Positions 7,651 through 16,744 of a stretch of 35,750 bases of DNA are shown here, piece after piece. The stretch lies in assembly GCF_000717345.1 (NCBI RefSeq), contig NZ_JNZA01000057.1, positions 1 to 35,750 on the forward strand, in the 5' to 3' direction. Every line of letters starts with the position of its first letter. Position 1 is the first letter of the stretch. A model generated the notes under the pieces. That model saw only the letters and a program-made list of their open reading frames with translations, did no database searches and was not told the DNA's origin. This DNA is from Streptomyces lydicus. Lineage in GTDB: Bacteria > Actinomycetota > Actinomycetes > Streptomycetales > Streptomycetaceae. Both the position numbers and the translations under genes were made by a program.

Positions 7651-9501
7651 GTGAGCGGACACCCCGACAGCCCGGGCCGCACCCCCGGCGCGACACTGCC
7701 CTCAGTGACGGAACGTAACGGTACGACCAAAGAATCCGCCGAGGTGCGGCCCGCCCCGGCGGGCCACTGCGACGACGCCGCCGCCTCGCTCGGCGACTAC
7801 CGCGCGGCCTTCCACGCCGGGCGCCTGGCGATGGCGGTGCTCAACCGCGACGGGCTGGTGCTCGCCGCCAACCCGGCCTTCGGCGAGCTGGTCGGCGCCG
7901 GCCCCGAAGAGCTGGTGGCCGCCACCGCGGCGGACCTCACCGACCTCGGCGCCGACCCCCGGGTGTGGACGGCCTACCGCGAGGTGCTGTGCGGGCGCAG
8001 CGACCGGTTGCGCTGCACCCGCCGCCTCAAACACCCCGAGGGGCACTCCGTATGGGTGGAAGTGACCGTCGAGCCGTTGACCCCGGAACCGCTCAGCGGT
8101 GAGGAGCGGATGCTGCTGTCGGTCGCGGACATCAGCGACCGGCACGACCTGCTGGCCCGGCTGCGGCATCTCCAGATGCACGACCCGGTCACCCGTCTGC
8201 CCAACCGGGCGCTGTTCTTCGAGCGGCTCTCCGCCGCGCTGGATGCGGCCTCCTTCGAGCCGGCCGGCACCGGCCGGATCGGGCTGTGCTACCTCGACCT
8301 GGACGGCTTCAAGGCCGTCAACGACACCCTCGGCCACCGCGTCGGCGACCGGCTGCTGAGCGCGGTGGCGCAGCGGCTGACCCGCTGCGCGGAGGGCACC
8401 GCGGACCGCGGGAGCGGCCGGGGCGAGCATCTGGTGGCGCGGCTCGGCGGTGACGAGTTCGCTCTTCTGGTGGAGAACTCCACCGGGACCGAGCAGGTGG
8501 CCGAACTCGCCCAGCGGGTCCTCGACGCGCTGCAGCGCCCGTTCGACCTGGCCGGGCAGCGGCTGTCGGTGTCGGCGAGCATCGGCGTGGTGGAGCGGAC
8601 CGCCACCGGCACCACCGCCACCGGCCTGATGCAGGCCGCGGACACCACGCTGTACTGGGCCAAGGAGGACGGCAAGGCCCGCTGGACGCTCTTCGACCCC
8701 GAGCGCAACGCCCACCGGATGACCCGGCAGGCGCTGTCCAGCACTCTGCGGCCGGCCGTCGACCGCGGCGAATTCACCCTGGAGTACCAGCCGCTGATCG
8801 GACTGGGTGACGGCCGGGCGCAGGGCGTCGAGGCCCTGGTGCGCTGGCGGCACCCGCAGTTCGGGACGCTGCCGCCGAATCGGTTCATCGCGCTGGCGGA
8901 GGAGAACGGCGCGATCGTCGAACTGGGCCGCTGGGTCCTGGAGCGCGCCTGCCACCAGGCGCGCTCCTGGCAGCTGGCGCACCCCAGCGACCAGCCGCTG
9001 TTCGTCAGCGTCAATGTGGCCGTACGTCAGGTGTGGGACTCCGACCTGGTCGCGGACGTCGCCGGCATCCTCGCCGAGACCGGGCTGCCGCCGGAGCTGC
9101 TGCAACTGGAGCTGACCGAGTCCGCGGTCATGGGATCGGCCGGCCGGCCGCTCCAGGCCCTCCAGGCGCTGAGCGACATGGGCGTACGGATCGCCATCGA
9201 CGACTTCGGCACCGGCTACTCCAACCTCGCCTACCTCAGCCGGCTGCCGGTCTCCGTCCTCAAGCTGGACGGCTCCTTCGTCCGCGGCTTCCGCTCCCAG
9301 GAGCACCCCAACCCGGCGGACGAGATGATCGTCGAGGCGCTGGTCGCGCTGGCGCACCGGCTGGGCCTGACGGTCACCGCGGAGTGCGTGGAGAGCGCCG
9401 AGCAGGCGGAGCGGCTGCGCCGGATCGGCTGCGACACCGGGCAGGGCTGGCTGTACTCCCGGCCGGTGGCGCCGGACCGGGTCGCGGCGCTCTTCATCTA
9501 G
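7651..9501 (+). CDS. cdgA: PAS-GGDEF-EAL cyclic-di-GMP enzyme, CdgA-like
   Basis: A cytoplasmic 616-aa protein that makes and/or breaks the second messenger c-di-GMP. A PAS domain (about 50-165) is followed by GGDEF (about 175-345) and EAL (about 360-615). The cyclase motif is intact (RLGGDEFALL, GGDEF at 266-270). The product-inhibition site RxxD is missing; RGEH is in its place. The EAL domain keeps EALVRW (394-399), an Asn in SVNVAV, DDFGTGYS (517-524), KLDGSF and the late Glu and Gln, so hydrolysis should also work. GTG at 7651 has GGGAG 6 nt upstream; ATG at 7636 is an alternative. Domain order and genomic setting match CdgA (SCO2817 by memory), while RmdA has the same order, so the symbol is moderately sure. 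Confidence 0.85.
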   Translation: MSGHPDSPGRTPGATLPSVTERNGTTKESAEVRPAPAGHCDDAAASLGDYRAAFHAGRLAMAVLNRDGLVLAANPAFGELVGAGPEELVAATAADLTDLGADPRVWTAYREVLCGRSDRLRCTRRLKHPEGHSVWVEVTVEPLTPEPLSGEERMLLSVADISDRHDLLARLRHLQMHDPVTRLPNRALFFERLSAALDAASFEPAGTGRIGLCYLDLDGFKAVNDTLGHRVGDRLLSAVAQRLTRCAEGTADRGSGRGEHLVARLGGDEFALLVENSTGTEQVAELAQRVLDALQRPFDLAGQRLSVSASIGVVERTATGTTATGLMQAADTTLYWAKEDGKARWTLFDPERNAHRMTRQALSSTLRPAVDRGEFTLEYQPLIGLGDGRAQGVEALVRWRHPQFGTLPPNRFIALAEENGAIVELGRWVLERACHQARSWQLAHPSDQPLFVSVNVAVRQVWDSDLVADVAGILAETGLPPELLQLELTESAVMGSAGRPLQALQALSDMGVRIAIDDFGTGYSNLAYLSRLPVSVLKLDGSFVRGFRSQEHPNPADEMIVEALVALAHRLGLTVTAECVESAEQAERLRRIGCDTGQGWLYSRPVAPDRVAALFI

Positions 9502-9540
9502 CCCCGCAGTCGTCTGAACCGTCGGTTCCGGGACCTGTTC

Positions 9541-9577
9541 GCCGGCGGGGGCGTCAGCCCGTTCCGCCCCCGCCGGC
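9541..9577. terminator. Bidirectional terminator between cdgA and the LLM oxidoreductase
   Basis: A perfect 13-bp GC stem (GCCGGCGGGGGCG / CGCCCCCGCCGGC) with an 11-nt loop sits between the two convergent genes. Confidence 0.75.
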
Positions 9578-9596
9578 ACACCCTCGTGCCGCCGGC

Positions 9597-10724
<1,128 letters not shown>

Positions 10725-10855
10725 GGTGCGGGTCCTCCTCGCGTTGCGCTGGGTGTGCGAGGAGGACAACCGGAGAGCGTCTCCACTTATTCCCGGGTCA
10801 GGAGCGTTATTCCCCGGTCAGGAGCGGATGCCGTGGAGTCGGCCGGACGGGCCCG

Positions 10856-11581
10856 CTACCGGCCGGCGGTGCGGGTGAAGAGCGTGCCCAGGGCCGGGCA
10901 GGAGAGCTTCCGGTCCAGCAGCCGCAGGCCCTCCCAGGCCGTCACCTGATTGGCCGTGAGCACCGGCTTGCGCAGTTCCGCCTCCAGCGCCGGGAGGTGC
11001 TCGGCGGTGTGCAGGGCGGTGTCGGGCAGCAGCACGGCCTCGGCGTCCGGATGGTCGCCGGCCCGGGCGAGCGCGAGCACCTCCTCGCGGCCCCAGGTGC
11101 CGACCTCGGCGGCGGTGATGATGCCGCTGCCGCGGGTCGAGACGACCTCCGTGCCGGCCGACTTCAGGAACGCCCGGAAGTGCTCGGCCACGTCCTCCGG
11201 GTAGGTCGCGGCGATCGCGACCCGGTGGGCGCCGAGCGCCTGGACCGCGTGCGCGAAGGCGAAGGACGTACTGGAGGCGGGCAGGCCGGCGGTGACGGAC
11301 AGCTCCCTGACCTGTTCGTGGGCGCCCTCCCAGCCGAAGACGAAACTGGCGCTCGTGCAGGCCCAGACGACGGCCTCGGCGCCGCGCTCCTTCAGCTCCT
11401 CGACGCCGGCCGCCAGCCGGGCGGCGGAGCCCATCTCCAGCAGCGCGTCGACCCGGTGGGCGTCCTCGCCGATGTCGGTGTGCACGAGCGGCAGGCGGAC
11501 CGAGCCGCCCAGGATCGTCTCCAGCCGGGGGTAGTCGTCCTCGGCGGAGTAGCCGGGGTAGAGGAAGCCGACCGATGCCAT
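10856..11581 (-). CDS. Asp/Glu-racemase-superfamily protein (maleate isomerase/EutA-like), one catalytic Cys
   Basis: A 241-aa member of the maleate cis-trans isomerase / arylmalonate decarboxylase / EutA group. This group handles small dicarboxylate-like acids with a pair of cysteines. The first cysteine is present in WACTSASF (C75). At the second position, where the paralogue upstream has ISCTNLPT, this protein has LLPDTALHT, so Asp187 replaces Cys. A Cys at 228 lies outside the motif. This makes a classic two-base racemase or isomerase mechanism doubtful; it may instead be a decarboxylase-like or altered enzyme. The ATG at 11581 follows GGGAGAT. It is transcribed with the two-cysteine paralogue, which starts upstream and ends 148 bp away. 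Confidence 0.75.
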   Translation of the reverse strand: MASVGFLYPGYSAEDDYPRLETILGGSVRLPLVHTDIGEDAHRVDALLEMGSAARLAAGVEELKERGAEAVVWACTSASFVFGWEGAHEQVRELSVTAGLPASSTSFAFAHAVQALGAHRVAIAATYPEDVAEHFRAFLKSAGTEVVSTRGSGIITAAEVGTWGREEVLALARAGDHPDAEAVLLPDTALHTAEHLPALEAELRKPVLTANQVTAWEGLRLLDRKLSCPALGTLFTRTAGR

Positions 11582-11667
11582 GCAGATCTCCCTTGCGTGT
11601 GCGGGTGCCGGGGCGTTCATGGGTGCGGGGCGTTTCCCGGGTCGTACGAGAAGGTCGGGAAGGAGCA

Positions 11668-11698
11668 CCGCCGGCGACACGGCGCGCGGCGCCGGCGG
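11668..11698. terminator. Hairpin between the two racemase-fold genes
   Basis: A 9-bp perfect stem (CCGCCGGCG / CGCCGGCGG) with a 13-nt loop sits in the 148-bp gap. It may reduce read-through or stabilise mRNA. In such GC-rich sequence it could also be chance. Confidence 0.3.
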
Positions 11699-11729
11699 CG
11701 TCCGGTAGGGGGTCGGGTTCGGACCGGCC

Positions 11730-12644
11730 TCAAACCGGGGGCAGCGGACCGGGATCCTCGGGTGGGTAGGGCGACGGGTCGCCGCCGTCCACCGGCTCAC
11801 CCTCGGGCGGTGCGGGTGGACCGGCGAAGGCGGCCTCGGGCGTCACCCGCGGGGTCCCCGCCTCCGGCCCGGCCGGCGCGGACCCGGTCATCGCGGCCGG
11901 CCCGCGGCGCGCCACCGGATCGAGCAGCGCCTGGTACGGGCCCACGGCGGCCACGCCGATCTCCCGTAGCGCGGCCCACATCGTGACCTGGTTGGCGGAC
12001 AGCACCGGCATCCGCAGCTCGGCCTCCAACTGCGGGATGACGTCGTACGTCGGCAGGTTCGTACAGCTGATGAAGAGCGCGTCGGCGGCACCGACGACGG
12101 CGGCGCGGGCCATGTCGACGACATCGCGGTAGGGCACCTTCCAGATGTGCCGGGTCAGTCCGAGGTAGGCGCGGCCGGTGACCGTGATGCCCGCCTCGCC
12201 GAGATAGTCCTCCAGGGAGTCGGTGACCGATTTCGTGTAGGGCGTGACCACGGCGATGCGCCGCGCGCCGATCTCGCGCAGCGCGTCGATCAGCGCGCCC
12301 GAGGTGGTGAGGGAGGGCACCTCCCCCGCCTGGACCATGGCAGCACACATGGCCCGCTCGCCCGCGACCCCGCCGACAAAGCTGCCGGAGGTGCAGGCAT
12401 AGCAGATGACCTGCGGTGATACCGCGCACAGCGCCTGGACGGCAGCGTCCAGCGTTTCGTGCTCGCTGACCAGACGGGCCAGGTCGAGGCTGACCTCGAC
12501 GGGCACGAAGGGAGTTCGGGTGAGGTGGAGGGACACGTCGTCGGGTACCCAGCGCCACAGCTCGCGGTCGAGCGCGAAGTCAAAAGGGGCGACAACGCCC
12601 ACACCGAGCTGAGGCTGGGGGCCACCCAGAAAGGAGACGTCCAT
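11730..12644 (-). CDS. Maleate cis-trans isomerase / EutA-like protein with both catalytic cysteines
   Basis: A 304-aa protein of the maleate isomerase/EutA family. Both catalytic cysteines are in their motifs: YACTSGSF (C84) and ISCTNLPT (C194). Other family features are VPVEVSLDLA, RRIAVVTPYT and LSANQVTMWA. Maleate isomerases convert maleate to fumarate. EutA proteins act in ectoine utilisation, where their exact step is poorly defined. The last about 55 residues form a Pro/Gly/Glu-rich tail not needed for the fold. The leader carries a short inverted region and diverges from the dehydrogenase gene. Likely first gene of an operon with the one-Cys paralogue and perhaps the LLM oxidoreductase. 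Substrate not determined. Confidence 0.8.
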   Translation of the reverse strand: MDVSFLGGPQPQLGVGVVAPFDFALDRELWRWVPDDVSLHLTRTPFVPVEVSLDLARLVSEHETLDAAVQALCAVSPQVICYACTSGSFVGGVAGERAMCAAMVQAGEVPSLTTSGALIDALREIGARRIAVVTPYTKSVTDSLEDYLGEAGITVTGRAYLGLTRHIWKVPYRDVVDMARAAVVGAADALFISCTNLPTYDVIPQLEAELRMPVLSANQVTMWAALREIGVAAVGPYQALLDPVARRGPAAMTGSAPAGPEAGTPRVTPEAAFAGPPAPPEGEPVDGGDPSPYPPEDPGPLPPV

Positions 12645-12739
12645 TGAAGGCCCCTAGAAAACGAAGGGCTGATGGCCAGGCCAGTGGCCGGGGATGAGGT
12701 GCAGCCGGAGCAAGCCGGGACGTCGGGACAGAGCCGTTG

Positions 12740-12768
12740 TTGACACCGTAGATACGACTTCTTAGCGT
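12740..12768 (+). promoter_or_regulatory. Sigma-70-like promoter of the dehydrogenase gene
   Basis: TTGACA (12740-12745), a 17-bp spacer and TAGCGT (12763-12768): the -35 box is perfect and the spacing optimal for HrdB-type sigma factor. It lies 79 bp ahead of the ATG in the divergent intergenic region. Confidence 0.6.
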
Positions 12769-12800
12769 GGTCAATCCTCGCATCTCAGGCATCTGCCGGC

Positions 12801-12822
12801 GCCCCTTTCCATTGAAAGGGGC
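12801..12822 (+). promoter_or_regulatory. Leader hairpin before the dehydrogenase gene
   Basis: GCCCCTTTC / GAAAGGGGC is a perfect 9-bp stem with a CATT loop, in the presumed 5' leader between the promoter at 12740 and the ATG at 12848. It could be an operator, an attenuator or an mRNA stabiliser. The function is not shown by sequence. Confidence 0.4.
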
Positions 12823-12847
12823 TCACGTTTCAGAACGGTTTCGACCC

Positions 12848-13813
12848 ATGACCGAAAGCACCGTCCTCGTCCTGGGATCCGACCCGCCGCCGAAGCTCGA
12901 CAGGCTGGCCGGACGGGCCCAAGTGATCTTCACGGACGAGACCTCGCTGGCCGACCGACTCCCCTCCGCCGACGTGCTGTTGGCCTGGGACTTCACCTCC
13001 GATGCGATCCGCGGGGCCTGGCCCCTGGAAGGCCCCAGACCGCGCTGGGTGCACACCGCGAGCGCGGGCGTGGACCAGCTGATGTGCCCGGCGCTGATCG
13101 CCGACGACACGGTCGTGACCAACGCCCGGGGCGTCTTCGAGCAGCCGATCGCCGAGTATGTCGCCGGGCTGATCCTGGCCATGGCCAAAGATTTTTACGG
13201 AAGTTGGGAGCTTCAGCGGCAGCGGCGCTGGCAGCATCGCGAGACGCGGCGGCTGGCCGGCACCCGGGCGGTCGTGGTCGGCTCCGGGCCGATCGGCCGG
13301 GCCATCGGGACGACCCTCCTGGCACTGGGTGTCAAGGTCGATCTGGTCGGCCGCCGGGAGCGGAAGGACGACCCGCAATTCGGGCTCGTCCATGCCAGTG
13401 ACGCGCTGAACGGCCTGCTGGGACAGGCGGATTGGGTGGTGTGCGCGGCGCCCCTGACGGACGCCACCCGCGGCCTGTTCGACAAGGCGGCGTTCGCCCG
13501 GATGCCGGCACGGGCGCGGTTCATCAACGTCGGACGCGGCCCGATGGTCGTCGAGGCGGACCTGATCGCGGCGCTGCGCGAGTGGCGGATCGCGGCGGCG
13601 GCACTGGACGTCTTCGAGCACGAGCCGGTGCCCTCGGACAGCGCGCTGTGGGACGTGCCGCATCTGATCGTCTCGCCCCACATGAGCGGGGACACGCTGG
13701 GCTGGCGGGACGCGCTGGCCGAACAGTTCCAGGACAACTTCGACCGGTGGGCGGCCGGCGAGCCGCTGCTCAACGTCGTCGACAAAAGGCTCGGGTACGT
13801 ACCGGTGCAGTGA
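12848..13813 (+). CDS. D-2-hydroxyacid dehydrogenase
   Basis: A 321-aa NAD-dependent dehydrogenase interconverting a 2-oxo acid and a D-2-hydroxy acid. The nucleotide loop is VVGSGPIG (144-150). The catalytic triad of the family is visible: R230 in NVGRGPM, E259 in DVFEHEP and H278 in SPHMSGD. HTASAGVDQL (69-78) is the conserved substrate-loop region. The ATG at 12848 starts homologous sequence, but no strong ribosome-binding site precedes it; an in-frame GTG at 12767 is too close to the -10 box. It is divergent from the racemase-fold genes and upstream of the amidase, separated from it by a strong hairpin. It probably acts on a product of the same catabolic route. Confidence 0.85.
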   Translation: MTESTVLVLGSDPPPKLDRLAGRAQVIFTDETSLADRLPSADVLLAWDFTSDAIRGAWPLEGPRPRWVHTASAGVDQLMCPALIADDTVVTNARGVFEQPIAEYVAGLILAMAKDFYGSWELQRQRRWQHRETRRLAGTRAVVVGSGPIGRAIGTTLLALGVKVDLVGRRERKDDPQFGLVHASDALNGLLGQADWVVCAAPLTDATRGLFDKAAFARMPARARFINVGRGPMVVEADLIAALREWRIAAAALDVFEHEPVPSDSALWDVPHLIVSPHMSGDTLGWRDALAEQFQDNFDRWAAGEPLLNVVDKRLGYVPVQ

Positions 13814-13815
13814 CG

Positions 13816-13848
13816 GCGCGGCGGCCGTGCCCGGCACGGCCGCCGCGC
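13816..13848 (+). terminator. Strong hairpin between dehydrogenase and amidase genes
   Basis: A perfect 15-bp stem (GCGCGGCGGCCGTGC and its complement) with a 3-nt loop starts 2 bp after the dehydrogenase stop codon. It may end that transcript fully or partly before the amidase gene. Confidence 0.7.
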
Positions 13849-13893
13849 TCCCACCCGCCGCCTCCCCCGGGGCGGCCGACGCTCGGAGGACGC

Positions 13894-15309
13894 ATGACCA
13901 CCGAACCGACCGACCTCGCCGACCTGACCGCCACCGCTCTGACGGCCGGGTACGCCGCCGGCGCCTTCTCCCCCGTCGAGGCCACCCGGGCCGTGCTGGA
14001 GCGCGCCGAGGCCGCCCAGGCCGCGACGAACTGCTTCACCCGGATCGACGCGGACGAGGCGCTGTCCGCCGCCGGGGAGTCGGCCGGGCGCTGGCGGGCG
14101 GGTGCGCCGGCCGGCCCGGTGGACGGGGTGCCGGTCACCGTCAAGGACCTGATCCTGACCCGGGGCACCCCGACGCTGCGCGGATCGCGGACGGTCCGGG
14201 CCGACGGCCCCTGGGAGGAGGACGCGCCGTCGGTGGCCCGGCTGCGGGAGTCCGGGGCGGTGTTCCTCGGCAAGACCACCACCCCGGAGTTCGGCTGGAA
14301 GGGCGTCACCGACAGTCCACGGCACGGGGTGACGGGCAATCCGTACGCCCCCGGGCGCACCTCGGGCGGCTCCAGCGGCGGGAGCGCGGCGGCGGTGGCG
14401 CTGGGCGCCGGGCCGCTGAGTCTGGGCACGGACGGCGGGGGTTCGGTGCGCATCCCGGCGTCGTTCTGCGGGATCTTCGCGCTCAAGGCGACCTACGGGC
14501 GGGTGCCGCTGTATCCGGCGAGCCCGTTCGGGACGCTGGCGCACGTCGGGCCGATGACCCGGAACGCGGCGGACGCGGCGCTGATGATGGACGTGATCTC
14601 CGGCGCGGACTGGCGCGACTGGTCGCAGCTCGGGCCGGCCGCCGGCTCCTTCCGGGAGGCGGTGGCCGGCGGAGTGGCGGGGCTGCGGGTGGCCTTCAGC
14701 CCGTCGCTGGGCTGGGACGTGGCGGTGGCTCCCGAGGTCGCCGCGGCGGTCCGGGGCGCCGCCGAGACGCTCGCCGAGCTGGGTGCGCACGTCGAGGAGA
14801 CCGACCCGGGGATCGCCGACCCGGTGGAGGCGTTCCACACCCTGTGGTTCAGCGGTGCGGCCCGGGTGGTGCAGCACCTGGACGACACCCGGCGGGCGCT
14901 GCTGGACCCGGGGCTGCGGGAGATCTGCGAGCAGGGCGCCCGCTACAGCGCGCTGGACTATCTGGCGGCGGTCGACACCCGGATGGCGCTGGGTCAGGCG
15001 ATGGGCCGCTTCCACCGGACGTACGACCTGCTGGTGACGCCCACCGAGCCGATCACCGCCTTCGAGGGCGGCGTGGAAGTGCCGTCGGGTTCCGGCCACG
15101 CCCGTTGGACGGGCTGGACGCCGTTCACCTACCCCTTCAACCTCACCCAGCAGCCGGCCGCGACCGTGCCCTGCGGGGTGGACGGCGCGGGTCTGCCGAT
15201 CGGCGTCCAGCTGGTGGGTGCGCGGCACGCGGACGCGCTGGTGCTGCGTGCCGCGCATGCCCTCTACGAGGCGGGGACCGCGGGGATTCCGGCGCCGCCG
15301 GCTCCCTGA
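13894..15309 (+). CDS. Amidase-signature hydrolase
   Basis: A 471-aa amidase-signature enzyme that hydrolyses a carboxamide to acid and ammonia. The Ser-cisSer-Lys triad is K84 (VTVKDL), cis-Ser S160 in GRTSGGSSGGS, and nucleophile S184 in GTDGGGSVRIPASFCG. The 24-residue gap between the serines matches FAAH-type amidases. The ATG at 13894 has GGAGGA just upstream. There is no signal peptide. It is not GatA: no gatB or gatC lies nearby, and it sits among catabolic genes. It may release ammonia from an imported amide or hydantoin-like compound. The substrate cannot be read from sequence. Confidence 0.88.
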   Translation: MTTEPTDLADLTATALTAGYAAGAFSPVEATRAVLERAEAAQAATNCFTRIDADEALSAAGESAGRWRAGAPAGPVDGVPVTVKDLILTRGTPTLRGSRTVRADGPWEEDAPSVARLRESGAVFLGKTTTPEFGWKGVTDSPRHGVTGNPYAPGRTSGGSSGGSAAAVALGAGPLSLGTDGGGSVRIPASFCGIFALKATYGRVPLYPASPFGTLAHVGPMTRNAADAALMMDVISGADWRDWSQLGPAAGSFREAVAGGVAGLRVAFSPSLGWDVAVAPEVAAAVRGAAETLAELGAHVEETDPGIADPVEAFHTLWFSGAARVVQHLDDTRRALLDPGLREICEQGARYSALDYLAAVDTRMALGQAMGRFHRTYDLLVTPTEPITAFEGGVEVPSGSGHARWTGWTPFTYPFNLTQQPAATVPCGVDGAGLPIGVQLVGARHADALVLRAAHALYEAGTAGIPAPPAP

Positions 15310-15418
15310 GGGGAAGCGTTCGTGGACCGCCTTCCACGGCCCGTGACGTCCGGGAACGCCGTCGCACCACCAACGGAGTAACGGCCCACCCCTTTTCCTG
15401 CCCCTAGGCTCGTCGCCC

Positions 15419-16018
15419 ATGGGGGCGGACATCGACGGTGTGATCGAGACACGGGCATCGGGCGGCGGCTGGGAGATGCAGTTCGATCTGCCGGACTTCG
15501 GGCTCGGGCGGCAGCGCTTCGCCTGGGAGTGCCTCTTCGGCTTCGGCGGGGGCCTCGGTGTGGAACGGGCACTGTTCGACCAGCGGGGGCTGCCGGACGA
15601 CGTCTCGGAACCGGTCGCCGGCGCGTGCCAGGAATGGCACCACAGCCACTCGTACGCGACGTGGGCCGACGTCGCGGCGGTCGACTGGGACGGACCGCTG
15701 TCCGACGGTCCCGATTACTCCCGCGTCGGCGTATGGCGGCCGGTCCCGGGCGGCGAGCTCGCCCTGGACGACGTCGTCTGGGCACCGATCGAGGTGCTCG
15801 ACGCGGCGGAGCAGGGCTTCGGCGAGGATCTGATGCCGTCGGAATGGCCGCAGGGCGGCGAGGTCCACCTGGACGGCGCCGTGTACCGCCCGGTGGTCCT
15901 CACACCCCGCATGTTCGTCCCGCCGGACGGCAGCTGGGGCCCGGTGTGGGCGGCGATGCGCGAACTGGCGGCCGTGCACGGCGACGAGAACGTCCGCCTG
16001 GTGGTCTGGTTCGGCTGA
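15419..16018 (+). CDS. Conserved hypothetical protein, 199 aa
   Basis: A soluble, acidic, Trp-rich protein. I know similar proteins in actinomycetes but no function. Seen: N-terminal MGADIDG, FDLPDFGLGRQRFAWECLFG with a Gly-rich FGFGGGLG segment, and a conserved-looking SHSYATWADVAAVDWDG. The C-terminus contains VWAAMRELAAVHGDENVRLVVWFG. This architecture resembles small cytoplasmic proteins of the kind often found near prophage or immunity genes, but no partner is present here. It has its own 109-bp upstream gap and converges on the DUF3830 gene. Confidence 0.65.
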   Translation: MGADIDGVIETRASGGGWEMQFDLPDFGLGRQRFAWECLFGFGGGLGVERALFDQRGLPDDVSEPVAGACQEWHHSHSYATWADVAAVDWDGPLSDGPDYSRVGVWRPVPGGELALDDVVWAPIEVLDAAEQGFGEDLMPSEWPQGGEVHLDGAVYRPVVLTPRMFVPPDGSWGPVWAAMRELAAVHGDENVRLVVWFG

Positions 16019-16036
16019 GCGGGGCCGGTCCCGAAG

Positions 16037-16096
16037 GCCGTGTCCGGAAAGCAGCACCGGCTGCCCGTAGCCCGTGCGGGACTTTCCGGACACGGC
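16037..16096. terminator. Long bidirectional hairpin between convergent genes
   Basis: A perfect 15-bp inverted repeat (GCCGTGTCCGGAAAG and its complement) with a 30-nt GC-rich loop lies between the 199-aa gene and the convergent DUF3830 gene. Confidence 0.65.
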
Positions 16097-16113
16097 TCAG
16101 GGGGTGTCTCCGC

Positions 16114-16614
16114 CTAGGCCCGGCGGAAGTTGAGGGTCTCCCCCAGGGCCCCGGCCCGCCACAGGTCCTGGCAGGCGTCGGCCATCCGGTCGAGCCCGTC
16201 GACGACGCTGCCCCAGACGATTCCGGGCACCCAGCCCGCGTCGCCGTTGATCAGCAGATTGTTGCGCTCGTAGAACAGCGCGAGGTCGACGACGGTGGCG
16301 CGGCCCCGGTGCTCGGCCTGCCGCTCATAGCCGTAGGAGGCGGTACCCAATTGGGTGTCGCTGAACGTGAAATAGCACAGGTCGCCGGGGATCGGGGTGA
16401 TCGTCGGGTTCTCCAGCGGCGGCTCCTCGGGAGCGAACGGCGCCAGCAGGGCGTAGATCTCGTTGCGGGCGTATTTTGCGTGGTAGACGTCGCCGCCGAG
16501 TGGCAGCGCGTCCCAGACGGCATTGCAGGTGATCGGCGCGCGGTCGTCGAGCAGTTTCGCCGTGCAGCTCACGCCGCGCTTGTCGAGCGAGACTTCGATG
16601 AAGCGATCGGTCAT
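16114..16614 (-). CDS. DUF3830 (cyclophilin-like fold) protein
   Basis: A 166-aa protein matching the DUF3830 family. Diagnostic segments are APITCNAVWDALPL, VYHAKYARNEIYALL and IPGDLCYF. The family has a cyclophilin-like beta-barrel fold and is usually found beside amidase, hydantoinase or racemase and transporter genes for nitrogenous compounds. Its reaction is unknown. The ATG at 16614 is preferred over one at 16656 because the extra 14 residues are not conserved-looking. It is divergent from ehuB and shares with it the 130-bp control region that carries the GGAAC repeats. This supports shared regulation with the importer. Confidence 0.75.
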   Translation of the reverse strand: MTDRFIEVSLDKRGVSCTAKLLDDRAPITCNAVWDALPLGGDVYHAKYARNEIYALLAPFAPEEPPLENPTITPIPGDLCYFTFSDTQLGTASYGYERQAEHRGRATVVDLALFYERNNLLINGDAGWVPGIVWGSVVDGLDRMADACQDLWRAGALGETLNFRRA

Positions 16615-16646
16615 GCTCAGATCGTAGGGGGGCAATACCGGCGTAC

Positions 16647-16671
16647 GGAACAGCATGGAACAGTACGGAAC
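16647..16671 (+). promoter_or_regulatory. Three GGAAC repeats with 10-bp period in the ehuB control region
   Basis: GGAAC occurs at 16647, 16657 and 16667, each start exactly 10 bp apart, so on one face of the helix; the first two read GGAACAG. TGGAAC-type half-sites are typical for IclR-family regulators, and an iclR-type gene lies at 22197. Candidate operator for both ehuB and DUF3830. Confidence 0.45.
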
Positions 16672-16744
16672 TCCTCAGCACCGGTCGCATCAAGGGCCGG
16701 AAACGATCGGCATAAGTGCCGGCGATTCGGGTAGCCGCGCGCCC

